64,000 nucleotides of DNA from Phyto melanocephala (taxonomy: Eukaryota > Arthropoda > Insecta > Diptera > Rhinophoridae), in NCBI GenBank assembly GCA_941918925.1, contig OW799234.1, forward strand, positions 61,050,968-61,114,967, written 5' to 3'. Numbering within the stretch: position 1 is the first letter of the stretch; every line of letters starts with the position of its first letter. Below the pieces are notes generated by a model that worked only from the letters and a program-made list of their open reading frames with translations, was not told the origin of the DNA and made no database searches. Positions 45,561 to 56,299 of this stretch are shown one piece after another. A program made the position numbers and the translations under genes.

Positions 45561-46935
45561 TACAAACATACTTACATACATGCTTACGTACATTCATACG
45601 TAGGTACTTTCATACATATATTCGAACATTCTTGTTATTAACGTCGTAGTGCGGAGTATTTTTTCCTCGTTGCTTTAATACAATCAATATTCCAACATCA
45701 TTATGCTTATGTTATGGAAATATTATAAAAATAATATAAAACAAAAATTAGGTAATAAAAATTTATTGATTACGGATGTTAGAAGACAGCCACAAAGCCG
45801 CCACAATTAAGTCTGCATAAAAATATTTGATTGTTTAAAAACGGTTAATTAATGTATTTCACTAACAAACAAAACAAAAAAAAAAAACCTACAACGGATT
45901 TTATTCGTGAATTTATTTATTTAGCTCTTTCTTTTTGATTTATATTTTTATTTAAAAGTAAACAACTATTATTTAATAGTAAGAAGAAAAACATGTTTAC
46001 CTCGTCCTTTACAATATATAAATCTTGTTTAAAAAAATTGTTTGTGTAAAAGGGAGTAGCGTTCCCTTAAATATACTGAGATATACATCATACAATGGTA
46101 CAATCGTCAAGTCGAATTCCAGGTTTTTGTTTTTAATTTCTTGACGTGGTGAAATGGAAAATGCTTAATTACCCATATTTGCTTTTATATTTTTATTAAT
46201 CTAATATCACCCTTTTGGTAGTAAAATTTGATGCAATACATTTACTTCTTACAAGCTAACGTCCTGAAATAGAACTCATGCGAAAATTTTTGAAACATCA
46301 ACACACTAAAACTATTTAGTGTCTTTGGCCATAATCATTCTTATATTTTATTGTTTTTTATTATTTATAGTTGCGAAAAAGGCATCGATAAATATATATA
46401 TCGTCGTTCGTAAATTATTGTGTTCTATGTTACGAATAAAACCTATACGCAAAGACCTTTACCTTTTCGGGTTCCTATTCGAACCCCTTTTGATCCGTAG
46501 TGATTCCAACGTGCCTCTACCGGCGCTTGCTCTAGATTAGAAAAGAATTTCAAATTGTCGAATGGTGATTACCGACAATCCCAATCGCTGTCCTTTAGAC
46601 TGGGGTCCCCCAAACAAACCACACTTAATGTATGCATGCCTGCGATCCTTAATCTTTCTTAAGCCAATGATAGGAGTTAGTACCTTATATACTCTTCATT
46701 ATCAGCATTACCCAGTCATATTCTACACATGTGTCTCATTATCCTTGATTTGCATAATTCTCAGATTATATTTGAGGTTTCCATGCATAATAACCACCGC
46801 ATTTTTTCAACTCATTATACTCCGACTAAATTCGGGTACATTTAGTGCTAAGGGTCTCTTAGAGCTTCATAAGATTGATGACCGAACTGTAATGTGTTTA
46901 TAAGACAAAAACCCAAACAGAGGTAAATACTTCCC
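45561..46935. other. no gene identified; GC-richer patch 46,440-46,900
   Basis: Mostly AT-rich. The patch at 46,440-46,900 is less AT-rich than its flanks and has two open plus-strand frames (46319-46540, 46562-46903) with no motif I recognise. It directly precedes the LINE RNase H relic, so it may be decayed LINE sequence. TACA-rich microsatellite lies at about 45,570-45,620. Confidence 0.35.
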
Positions 46936-47560
46936 TCAACCAGATCACAATAGTGTTTTTTCAGCTGAGATTATGGAAATTATAGAAGGCATTAAATTGA
47001 TAAAGAACACTGATAACGAAGCTTCGATTCTTATCTTTTCGGATAGCTAATCAGTTTTCAAGTCCCTAATGAACGAAAAACTTGAAGCTCGGAATGTTCG
47101 GCAATGGAAAAGTAGGATAAACTTGCAAACGATTTGTGAACGTCTACTGTTATTATGGATACCAGGTCATCACGGCATAATCGAACGTAAAGGAACCGAC
47201 ATAAAGTCCAAAATGGGATAACTTTTGAAAACCATCACCTAAGAACTTGCTTAAGCCTTTCAGAATTCAACAAAAAAAATAAACTTAAGGTTTGGTCTAT
47301 AGAGGAATACTTCTAAAAGTGCTGTCGGAAAGGTGACGAACACACCATAGGGTAAACCAAATACTTAGCAATACAACGAAATTTTGAAACTGAGTAGATC
47401 AACACTTTGGAGAAAAATTATTGTAATAACAGGTCACACGGAGCTGCGAACTGATCTAGCTCGGAATAGCTTTGGTCTGTCGAATGAAATCACATGTACA
47501 GCATGTGAAAAAGAGAATAAGAATTTGCAACTGTAGTCAATAAAGTCAATGATATGTTTA
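46936..47560 (+). pseudogene. LINE RNase H and zinc-knuckle relic
   Basis: FSAEIMEIIEGIKLI near 46,960 is the start of the RNase H core (--AE---I--A). LIFSDS follows near 47,040 with the active-site Asp, then RLLLLWIPGHHGI near 47,150. Near 47,430-47,520 TGHTELRTDLAR and CTACEKENKN resemble the TGH--L / C--C segment after RNase H. A stop directly after IFSDS and frame changes show it is dead. The order matches I/R1-type LINE ORF2 ends, as also seen at 25.6 and 35.3 kb. Confidence 0.7.
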
Positions 47561-47639
47561 GTTGGGTAATTTCCCGCATGTGTCAAATTTTATATCAGTT
47601 GATGTAAAAATGCAAAGAATTTAAAGAAATGTTATCCGC

Positions 47640-48025
47640 ATATGTTAATCCTAATGGGTTCAAATCACAATATTTTCATTAAAAGCAATACTTAAAGACC
47701 ACAGTGAGGGAATAAGTAGATTGAAGTATTTCATCGTAATAAAGTTCCATAAACAAGAGGAAAGTTTTACAAATGTTGAAGTGGCTTCAAGGAAATTCCT
47801 TTGCTAAATGATAACTCAAGGTAGTGAAGAGCGTTTATTTTCACAACTAAAGATAATAAAAACTGAATTATGAAAAACCATATTGCAAGAATAATTATGA
47901 AATTTGTCAATAATGTAAAAAGGGAGTGATATCCGCCGAAATTAGACGTGAAAGATATAGTTGAATATTTTGCTGAAAGAAACTTTAATGGTAAACAACT
48001 AAGATAATCAAAAAAAATGTAATAA
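47640..48025 (+). pseudogene. hAT transposase C-terminal (hATC) remnant
   Basis: The plus strand reads FTNVEVASRKFL, then EERLFSQLKIIKTEL, then KTILQE, then after a frame change LDVKDIVEYFAERN. This is the order of the hAT dimerisation domain as in ZMYM/zinc-finger-like hAT transposases (N--VALRI-LT-PV--AS-ERSFS-LK-IK--LRSTM-QERL ... I--FA--K). Stops interrupt it at several positions and no upstream catalytic region is recognisable. It is a short C-terminal relic. A CAGTGGCGCC sequence at 48,117 looks like the start of a hAT-type TIR, but it points the wrong way to be this element's 3' end. Confidence 0.65.
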
Positions 48026-48633
48026 ATTTAATTGTATCAATTAGCCATATTAAATGTGAAACCCTAACACTGTAACAGACAATCGGTTTTTCATGTCACT
48101 AAATTTTTAAAATTGGCAGTGGCGCCCCGAACTCTAAGACGGTGTACTCTAACGGTCTTAGTGGTGTACTAAAGTTGTTCATTATGGTGTAGGCAGGTTT
48201 AAAATTGAAAAAAAAAAAAATAGCCATCATAATTAACAACACATATCATTGTTAATTTAACGAAAAGCTTCAAGTTATTCGTAACTGTTTCTTTTTTTAT
48301 TGCTAACATTTATCTTTAAATATCTTTGCTGTTTCCATAATTATTATCAAGATTAATTTGTAATTTTCTATGGCTTAAGGGGAAAAGGTATAGGTTTTCT
48401 ATTCTTTTAATTTTGTTTTAATATACTCCAACTTTTGCTTTGTAAATGTCACGTACAAAAATATATAAAAAAAATTAATGAGAATTAATATAAATTAAAT
48501 GTCCTTAAACTTTTTTATTTTTGTTTTTATTAACAAATTTACCACGCATAATAAACATACACTATAAATACTTACATACGTACATATGTAAGTGTATGTA
48601 TGTCTGTAGTATGTGTAAGTAGTTAATTTCATA
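48026..48633. other. no gene seen
   Basis: AT-rich apart from the GC-rich 48,117-48,170 segment mentioned with the hAT relic. Confidence 0.35.
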
Positions 48634-48944
48634 AAGCAGCTAATACACGGTATGTTTTTTACATTTGACTCCCCACTGCTAAAGACATACATGTCGTGTG
48701 GTAGCATTAAATCATTAATTCTGTAAAACACATATGCTTAGTCATCTGACAACATTTCAATTAGAGCGTTCTCTAATTTGTTCTGACAAGCCAGCTGACT
48801 TCAGCTGTTGGCAGAAATCTCCGATGCCAGAAAACAGTCAGCGGCAGTTGAGTGTTAAACAACAATTTTGACAAACATAAACAAATACATATGGATACTA
48901 ATTTACCCAGTCAGATGAAAAAATATGCCGTGTATTAGATGCTT
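48634..48944. mobile_element. 311-bp MITE with long imperfect TIRs
   Basis: AAGCAGCTAATACACGGTAT.. at the left pairs with the complement of ..ATGCCGTGTATTAGATGCTT at the right; about 35 bp match with a few mismatches and one indel. No coding capacity, and no unambiguous target duplication. Confidence 0.75.
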
Positions 48945-49524
48945 AAACAAAGTCCTTTTAACGCATATAAATATTTACCCAGTAAACAAATGATAGTTAA
49001 TTTGTATTTACTATACGCAGTTTTACAATCTTCATCATTAGCGAAATTTGCAAGATTTGCTTAATTAAGTAAATTTTATTGATGAGAATGAAGAAAGCTG
49101 TTGGTTTCAACATTTGTCTAAACCTTTGAATAAAAACATCTGAGTTATATAGATGGTATTCACAACCAACAATAAAATACCGATCAAAGAGTACTAATGA
49201 TGATACCGAAAATTCATTCCACTTGGCTAGTGTCGGTAAAAAAATTTCTTCTTCAGTGTATTATTTCCTTAACAGAAATAAATAAAGAATGGGTAATGTA
49301 ACTTATACATATATTACAATAACAACAAAACAAAAAGTTCGAATGTTTTGTATAAATAAATTGTAAACAACACAACAAACACAAACACAAAAAAACAGTT
49401 ACAAATTATTTACAGCAATTGATGTTTTTGCAACTGTTTCAACTTTACTCTCTTTAACGTACTTACATACTTGTCATCATAAAAGCGATTTATTTTATTT
49501 GTATTTTAAATTTTTTTATAAATT
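48945..49524. other. no gene seen
   Basis: AT-rich; CAACACAACAAACACAAACA tract near 49,370. Confidence 0.35.
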
Positions 49525-50376
49525 ACAAGCGTGTACCCGCGACTTTGTCTGCACAGTTATAAGGACTTTTTTTGGGCGATTAAGTAAAAAGCTCAAAATA
49601 TTTAGACATACAATCACTTACATTTATTGTGTACTAGCCAAGCCCGGCGCGCGTTACTACGCCCTTTAATGAATAAAAATACATTCTGAATTTTAGTTGA
49701 ATATCAAGTGCAAGAAGCTAAAAGTTATACATTTTTTATGGGCGTGGCACTTCCCACTTTTCTTATCACGAAACTGTATAGTCATGACAGCTCAATATGT
49801 GTGCACAGTTTCAGAAAAATCGATCTGTTGCAAGTAGCTGAAAATAATAACTTGTTTTTTTTGGGCGTGGCACTGCCCACTTTTCTAATCACGAAATTGT
49901 ATAATCATAAGAGTCCAATATTAGTGCAAAGTTTAAGGAAAATCGGTCATATGCAAGTAGTTAAAAATGATAACTTATTTTTTTATGGGCGTAGCCCCGC
50001 CCACTTTTTACTACCCATAAACACTCCTTGGAATCTTTAAAACACACACACCCACACGCACACAGACAGACAAAGTTTCACTTTTATATAACAAAATACT
50101 TCTGTACATAAAGTTTTATGTTTTATTATTTTTCGCAACTATGTGTATATTTTGGGCACTTGAAACACTTTAACAACTGACTACTTAATACATCAAATAT
50201 ATCTGTTGAATTTTTCCTCGAATTTGTTTTATTATCATGATCAAAGGTAGCCTATGTGATATCTCAGGTTTTTATCTACCCGTGTGCTAAATTTCATTTA
50301 CTTCTGTTCAGTCGTTTTTGCGTGATTGAGTAATTAAAATCTAAACATCTAAGCAGGCAAACATTAACATTTATAA
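49525..50376. mobile_element. unclassified repeat split by a Helentron-like element
   Basis: GCGTGTACCCGCGACTTTG at 49,529 and TCTACCCGTGTGCTAAATTTC..GTCGTTTTTGCGTGATTGAG at 50,275-50,330 look like the two ends of one interspersed repeat, separated by the element at 49,633-50,095. This rests on general resemblance to fly repeats ending in CAAACATTAACATTTATAATA; the family is not named. Confidence 0.35.
49633..50095 (-). mobile_element. Helentron-like non-autonomous element H1
   Basis: The left terminus ACTAGCCAAGCCCGGCGCG.. matches, in reverse, the terminus at 54,957-55,015 that follows a PIF1-like helicase end; TGAATAAAAATACATTCTGAATT is also shared. The interior carries two and a half units of an approximately 120-bp repeat with a GGGCGTGGC..GCCCAC core. 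The right end is (AC)n plus GACAGACAAAGTTTCACTTTTATATA. It has no coding sequence. Confidence 0.7.
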
Positions 50377-50378
50377 TA

Positions 50379-51180
50379 AAGGGTGTCTTTTATAGAGGTT
50401 CATATTTTTCAAATGGAACGAAACAAAGAGGAATTTTTTTTATTTGACTTTATGGCATTATAATTTAAATATGAGTTCTGGCAGATAAGTCCATAAGTCC
50501 GTAAGTCCAATTTTCTTGAATTTTTTTACAACATTTGTGGCAGTTTATTGATAATAACGCATCATATGTTGTCCTCCAAGTAGTCAATCGTTTCGGGCTT
50601 TTCGGCGTGTACTAGCGTCTTTACATAGTCTAGCGGCGTTAAGTCGCTCGATCTTGGAGGCCATTTAACGGGTCCGAAATGTAAAACTATGCCATTTCCA
50701 AACGCTTTCTTCAATAAATCAATTGTGCCACGAGCTGTGTGACATGTTGCGCCGTCTTGTTAGAACAAAAGCTTCTGCATATTTATTATGGTTTTTCAAT
50801 TGATGAACAAAAAAAATAGGTAATCATGGCTCTATACCGGTCACCATTGGCTGTAACGTTCTAACAAGCATTATTTTATGAGAATTACGCACCAATAGTT
50901 CCACCAATCCATAAAGATCATCAAACAGTCAGTTTTTTTTGGATGTAACGGTGTCTCAAAATATACTTAAGAATTATCATCACTTCAAATACGGCAGTTT
51001 TGATTACTTACGTATCCATTTAAACAAAAGTGAGCTTAATCGCTAAACAAAATTCGCTTATGAAAATCGGGATCAACATCAAATTTTTTTTTTAGCCCAT
51101 TCACCGAATCTTCGCCTTGCTATTCATGCGTCACACTAATCGTGTTGAAATGCCAAACCAAACCAAACGCAAAATAAATC
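50379..51180 (-). pseudogene. mariner transposase relic M5
   Basis: On the reverse strand DFHKRILFSD then a stop then AHFCLNGY (about 51,000-51,070) keeps the first catalytic Asp. Towards lower coordinates WPPRSSDLTPLDY runs straight into VKTLVHAEKPETIDYLED (50,570-50,670), with the usual FLWG residues deleted. The left terminus AAGGGTGTCTTTTATAGAGG abuts TA (50,377-50,378) and matches the terminus of M4. The N-terminal half is unreadable and the other TIR was not found. Multiple stops make it inactive. Confidence 0.78.
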
Positions 51181-51745
51181 AACTGTCAGCTGCCCTTTTG
51201 CTATTTAACAACATTTCAGATTAACCTCGTGTTTCGTCCTATACCCACCAACAAAAAGATGCTGTGATTTTTTGTCACTTCGCTTGTAACACATCGAAAT
51301 ATTCATTTGAGACCCCATGATTTCCAGATTTCATTTTAGGATGATCTAACTATGTCCGTTTGTCTGTCATTACGTCTGTTAAAAGCAAAAACTTTCTCGA
51401 AATATTTCTTATACATTTAAAATGTTTAGTGCTAAAAAATGGGCTTAATTGGTCCTTTAGGTAGAAACTTATAGGCTGCAATATAAGAATATTTTTTCTC
51501 AAAAACTTTCTCAAAACTGTGCATTATAAAAGAAGTTATAGATCAAAACCAACTAAAATTATAATTTAGCTTAAAAATTAAATGACCATTAAATGAAAAT
51601 TTAACGACCATCTCTAACATATGACATAATCTACTGTTAATAAATTTTAAAAGCCAATAACACTGCTGAAAATAGATATTCGAAGCTGAAAAAACAGAAA
51701 ATGATAAATGACATGCGCACTTTATTGCCTTTCATTCATATGTAT

Positions 51746-52131
51746 ATGTGACAGCGCATAGAGAAAGGGACCTAAGGGTAAAAGCAGGTTTTGTTCAGGA
51801 GAGCCATTTTAAAGATTAAATGATTTTTCTATTTTTTTAAATTGTTCATAAGGAAAAAAATAAATTTATTGTAATTTCGTAAAATCAAGTTATTTTGTTA
51901 ATTTAGTAGGGGAAGAAATGAAAATAAATAAATTTTACCGTTAGGTCCCTTTTCTATTTGTGCTTAGAATCGTCGACTTCACTTTTATAAAACGCGCATA
52001 TCTCTGGGAGGGAACACTTTTGGGGCATGGGATCGGTCTCATTCGATGCTCAGATGTTGTCCACATCAGAAAGTGAAAGTGAAAATTGTTTTTTTTTACC
52101 CTTAGATCCCTTTCTCTATGCGCTGTCACAT
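51746..52131. mobile_element. 386-bp MITE with 36-bp TIRs
   Basis: ATGTGACAGCGCATAGAGAA.. at the left is repeated inverted at the right (..TCTCTATGCGCTGTCACAT), with AAGGGACCTAAGGGTAAAA against its complement as the inner part; one mismatch in about 36. The two surrounding bases are also palindromic, so the duplication cannot be read. Confidence 0.85.
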
Positions 52132-52506
52132 ATGGCTTTTGCTCAAGTGAATATGTTTTCGAAATGGATAAAGATTTAAAATGAAAATGGAACTTTTTCT
52201 TCAATATTTAAGTTGAATTCATTAGAAGCTGTTACCTAGAAACGACTACTTTGACTCCCACCCACCATTTAAAGTATACCCTGCTAATTAGTATATTTTA
52301 TTTATTGTTAATATTTTCAAATTATCATGGGCATCTGTGGTTCATATATATGATGGATTTATTATGTAACACACATACTTTACGCCCACTTATTAAAATG
52401 TTACTGGTATGATTGTGTCAATTTGTTAGGACTTGGCAACATAATTGTCAGCGCTTATGGTTTTGGTTACAGCACATTATTATGATTTAAAGTTCAATAC
52501 AAAATA

Positions 52507-53146
52507 CAGGCAAATTCCGGTATAATGAGCGTTACAATGTTAGGCCCATTTGCTTTATATCGCGATTTTTTTTTAACTTTTTCCTCCTATTAAGTTAACA
52601 AAAAATTATACAGTGGATACAAACATATATGTATTAATATTAAAAATTTTTTATTTTGCAATAATATATAAATAATATAAAAAATAAAATAAGCAGTAAC
52701 ATCTATGTTATATAATACGTTATGAAAAAAGTAGGCATGGATAAGTGGCGTAACACTAGGAGGCGTGATTATCGCCCAAATATTACACACTCTGTTAGTT
52801 TTTACTAATTGCTGCTCAAAAGTTTGACTAGGGGTATTATCAGGGATGAATAAGAACAATATTTGGTTGCATTTTGATGTTTTTAAAATTCCGTATTCTA
52901 CTGAAATTTCATAAAGTGCTTAAAACCTTTTTAAAATCTTCCAAAACTTTCACTTTCTTCTACTTCTTTCAACGAAATTTTTTATTTCCCTTTAGTACGT
53001 GCAGTTCAAAATAAGTTGTCAAACAAAAAAAAAACGAGTAAAATTTTTTTTTAATATTTGCTATAAGGTAGCCAATATCAAAAATTATAACGTTCGTTAG
53101 AGCTGATTTTCATTATACCGAAATTCGTTATACCGAGATTTGGCTG
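52507..53146. mobile_element. pogo/Tigger-like MITE
   Basis: CAGGCAAATTCCGGTATAAT at the left and the complement of ..CGTTATACCGAGATTTGGCTG at the right form TIRs starting CAG-CAAAT--CGGTATAA. TA lies directly outside on both sides (52,505-52,506 and 53,147-53,148). Both features are typical of pogo/Tigger elements. A reverse-strand frame (52590-52859) is open but not convincingly transposase. Confidence 0.78.
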
Positions 53147-53602
53147 TAAATATTTTTTTCATCCACTTCTACTCACCAGATTATTATGAAACCTTGCACA
53201 CACCAACTTTAGTAATTATTTTTTTCTTAACAATTTCTTTATTTATTTATAAAAGTAGGAGGTGCCACAATATCCGCACTAAATTAATATTATTCTTTAA
53301 CTACCTCAAGCTACCGAGTCATACTCTGCAGTTGCCTTTAAACTACAATATTGTGTTAAAAAAAGTGTGTAGTATCACTTTTCTCGTATTATTTGGGAAA
53401 TAAATAAAAGTAAATGATGTAATAGCAAATCGAACTGGAACAAAGAAAGTGAAACATAGTTAAGTAGAAATAATTACTATTTATATAGTGATTACAGTAA
53501 TTAACAAAATTCTAAAATTTGTGCTATAAAAGTACTAAACAACATTGGTGGTGGGCATCGAAAATTTGGCGCAGTTAAATACCGAGCTCTTACTTGTTTT
53601 TT

Positions 53603-54105
53603 CAATCAGTTAGCTCTTTGCTAGTAGTTTCCTTAATTAAGGACAATTTTTGTTATCTATTTATTTTATGTTTTATTTAAATAGTGCGTTATAAATAAGA
53701 AACATGTTAAGAATAATACATTTAAAGAATACAAAACATAAAACTAAAAATCGTAAAATATTTGATAATAAAATCAGGAATATTTTGTATTTTTGCGTCT
53801 TGTGGTTTCTTTTCTAAATAGTATATAGGGTAGTAACTTCAATAAAATATAATTCTGTATGTTTATAATGTGAATGATGTAAAAAAGTTATTTATTTCAT
53901 ATTGTTGGAAAGGCAAAACATATTTGCATAAATTAACTCTATAATATAAGTTCAATTCACAGCCCCATTGTAATGTTGTAACGGTCTTTTATTTTGTTTG
54001 TGTTAGTTTATAGTATTGCATTCTATAGCTGGTAGTTGGTAGTAAAGCGCGTTAGCTATAAACTCCGAAAAAGTAAAGCCGATCGGACTCAGACTTTGAC
54101 AAGTT
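53603..54105. other. no gene seen
   Basis: AT-rich; no feature recognised. Confidence 0.35.
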
Positions 54106-54144
54106 ATTATACACATATCAGGGAGTGTTTACGGGTGGTAAAAA

Positions 54145-54660
54145 GTGGGCAGTGTCAGGCCCATAAAAATTTATAGTTTTTTGGCTACTTGCACTAGATC
54201 GATTTTTATTAAATTTTGCACACACATTAAGCTGTCATGACTATATAACTTCGTGATTAGAAAAGTGGGCAGGGCCACGCCCAAAAAAAATTTTATACTT
54301 ATGAGGTACTTGGACTGGACCGATTTTTCTGAAACTTCGCACACATATTGAGCTGTTATGATTTTATAATTTCGGTATTAGAAAAATGGGCAGGGCCACG
54401 CCCATAAAAAAAGAGCTATAATTTTGAGGTTGTTGCACTGGACCGATTTTTCTGAAACTTTGCACACATATTGAGCTGTCATTACGATACAGTTTCGTGG
54501 TTAGAAAAGTGGGCAGTGCCACGCCCATAAAAAAAGTTATAATTTTCAGCTACTTTAACTTCACCGATTTTTCTGAAACTTTGCACACATATTGAGCTGT
54601 TACGACTATATAGTTTCGTGATAAGAAAAGTTGGCAGTGCCACCTTCAATAAAAATAAGT
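54145..54660. repeat. 120-bp tandem repeat, five units
   Basis: The anchor GTGGGCAGGGCCACGCCC (with variants) occurs at 54,145, 54,265, 54,386, 54,509 and 54,630, giving spacings of 120, 121, 123 and 121. Between anchors every unit has CCGATTTTTCTGAAACTT, GCACACATATTGAGCTGT and TTTCGTGATTAGAAAA. Confidence 0.92.
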
Positions 54661-54684
54661 TACTATTTTCAGCTATTTTCACGC

Positions 54685-54957
54685 ATTTCAATGGTTCTCA
54701 CCGATTTGCCTTTCAAATTCAAGCAATTACAGTTTCCAGTTCGCCTCGCCATTACCATCAACAAAGCACAAGGACAATCTCTGCGTGTTGCAGGATTGAA
54801 TTTTGAAAATCCATGCTTTACACATTGCCAGCTTGACGTCGCATTCTCCATAGTGGGAACACCAAAAAATTTTTTAATTTTTACAGCAAATGGAAAAACC
54901 AAAAATATTGTATACACACTTGCATTACGAAAAAAATCAATAAAATATTATTTTTAA
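54685..54957 (+). pseudogene. Helitron PIF1-like helicase C-terminus
   Basis: The plus strand reads DLPFKFKQLQFPVRLAITIN, continuing KAQGQSLRVAGLNFENP, then HCQLDVAFSIVGTPKN and GKTKNIVY before the stop at 54,957. This is the end of the superfamily-1 PIF1 helicase domain of Helitrons: the TINKAQGQSL segment is the ATP/DNA-coupling motif, and the QL-VA-SRVG block follows it with the usual arginine replaced (SIVG). About 85 residues of a protein that is normally well over 1000 remain. The open frame extends upstream to 54,631, but that part is tandem-repeat DNA and not helicase. The enzyme unwinds DNA for rolling-circle transposition; this piece cannot. Confidence 0.85.
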
Positions 54958-55015
54958 TTCAGAATGCATTTTTATTCATTAAGGAGCGTAGCAACGTGCG
55001 CCGGTCTTGGCTAGT

Positions 55016-56117
55016 AACATATAGTATATCTCAAATGTTGAATAGATTTTTTACAGCGATGGAAAATGAATATTTTTGTAGGATTAATAAAATATATTCC
55101 AATAGTACTATTTTTTGCTCCCAGCATTATCAAAAATATTAATTATTTAAGTATCTAAAAGTTTAAGGGCCGTATTCAGTTTAGGTTTATTGAAGGCTTA
55201 TTTGACAAATTTCTCTACAACATCTAAATGTTTTAATTCGCAAATGTAAACAATTTTTAACACTTGAAATCAGTCAAATAATAATAAAAACACATTTTAC
55301 TTGAATTCCACTTGAAGGAGTTTTACTGTAAAACTCCAATTATTCGTTTTAACCGAAAAACTAACAACAACCCGTTTGTATTTTTTGTGTTCTATTAAAA
55401 TACAATTAAGGGTTATACACTTTTAATCACACGTTTTGTCATAGCAATAATATGTATTGCTTTAAGTAATATTAAATTACAAAAACATATCAAATTAGGA
55501 ATAAGAAAGTTCATCATCATCAATCATCTTTTCCGTTATAAAATAACAACATTAAGCAATAAGTTTTTCTCGTTAAGAGTTAAGAAGCTAAAAAAAATTT
55601 AATAAAAATTCTTTCTAATAATTTTCCCTTAAGAACTATTATACCAGGAAATATTCGTTATAAGTTTATTAAAGAAATAAAAAATAAATAAAATATAATA
55701 ATAACATATTAATGTAGAGCAGCAAATGGTAAATTTTGAAATTGATTTAAAAGTAATTCTAATGTTACGTACGTCACTGCGAAACCTAAATTATTCTTAT
55801 TGCTAGTGTATTGCAAGTACGATATATGTACATCATACAGCTCTTAATTTAAATCAAGTTTAGTGCATTTATTTTATTCTTCTGTAAGTTATGGCATAGT
55901 GAAATTCTTAATTTTTATTGCTTGTGCTTTACGTAGATTAAATAAAAACTTAAGCCACTTGTGTAAAAAAAGGCGGTACAAAGAACAAACTTAAAATAGA
56001 TCAACTTAAAGATCCATGTTTAATAGAAAAGCTAAAAAGGAAGTGCAAATGTGCTGAAAGAACACAAAAATAAAGAGTAAAATATCGAGCAAAGCAGCAA
56101 TATTAAAAACATAATGA
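55016..56117. other. no gene seen
   Basis: AT-rich; nothing recognised on either strand. Confidence 0.35.
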
Positions 56118-56299
56118 ACAAGTAAGAGCGCTATATTCGGCCGTGCCGAATCTTGTATACCCTTCACAACGTGTAGTCATGCAATAACAGTAGTTTGTAT
56201 CACACTTTCATCCCATATGAAATACGTACATACATATAAAACACATACATATTTATATAAAAACAACCCATTTTAAAATTATAACTTTACGTATGTATG

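Larger units (their letters stand above)
51238..53602 (+). mobile_element. DINE-1/Helentron-associated element, copy A3 (two nested MITEs)
   Basis: Starts CTATACCCACCAACAAAAAG with ACATCGAAATATTC and GTCCGTTTGTCTGTCATTACG as in A1 and A2. It ends GGTGGTGGGCATCGAAAATTTGGCGCAGTTAAATACC then GAGCTCTTACTTGTTTT, a decayed family 3' end. The interior is diverged and is interrupted by MITEs at 51,746-52,131 and 52,507-53,146. It is the oldest-looking A copy. Confidence 0.65.
54106..55015 (+). mobile_element. Helitron/Helentron 3' portion H2
   Basis: The element starts near GGGAGTGTTTACGGGTGGT (matching H1 in reverse), carries five units of a 120-bp repeat, then the C-terminal end of a PIF1-like helicase. 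It ends ATTCATTAAGGAGCGTAGC..CGCCGGTCTTGGCTAGT. The helicase stop lies about 60 bp inside the terminus, as expected for the 3' end of a rolling-circle Helentron. The 5' part, Rep domain and most of the helicase are missing. Confidence 0.75.

Noticed and set aside
46440..46900. Nuclear copy of mitochondrial DNA
   Set aside because: The less AT-rich patch does not match any mitochondrial gene order or protein motif I know.
48119..48131. TGGCGCCCCGAAC as a retroviral-type primer-binding site
   Set aside because: The match is short, has an extra C, and no LTR end or gag frame is adjacent; a hAT-like terminus is at least as likely.
51941..52204. 87-codon reverse-strand open frame
   Set aside because: It lies mostly within a MITE and reads through its right TIR; no motif.
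54669..54917. 82-codon reverse-strand open frame
   Set aside because: It is the antisense shadow of the helicase C-terminus.
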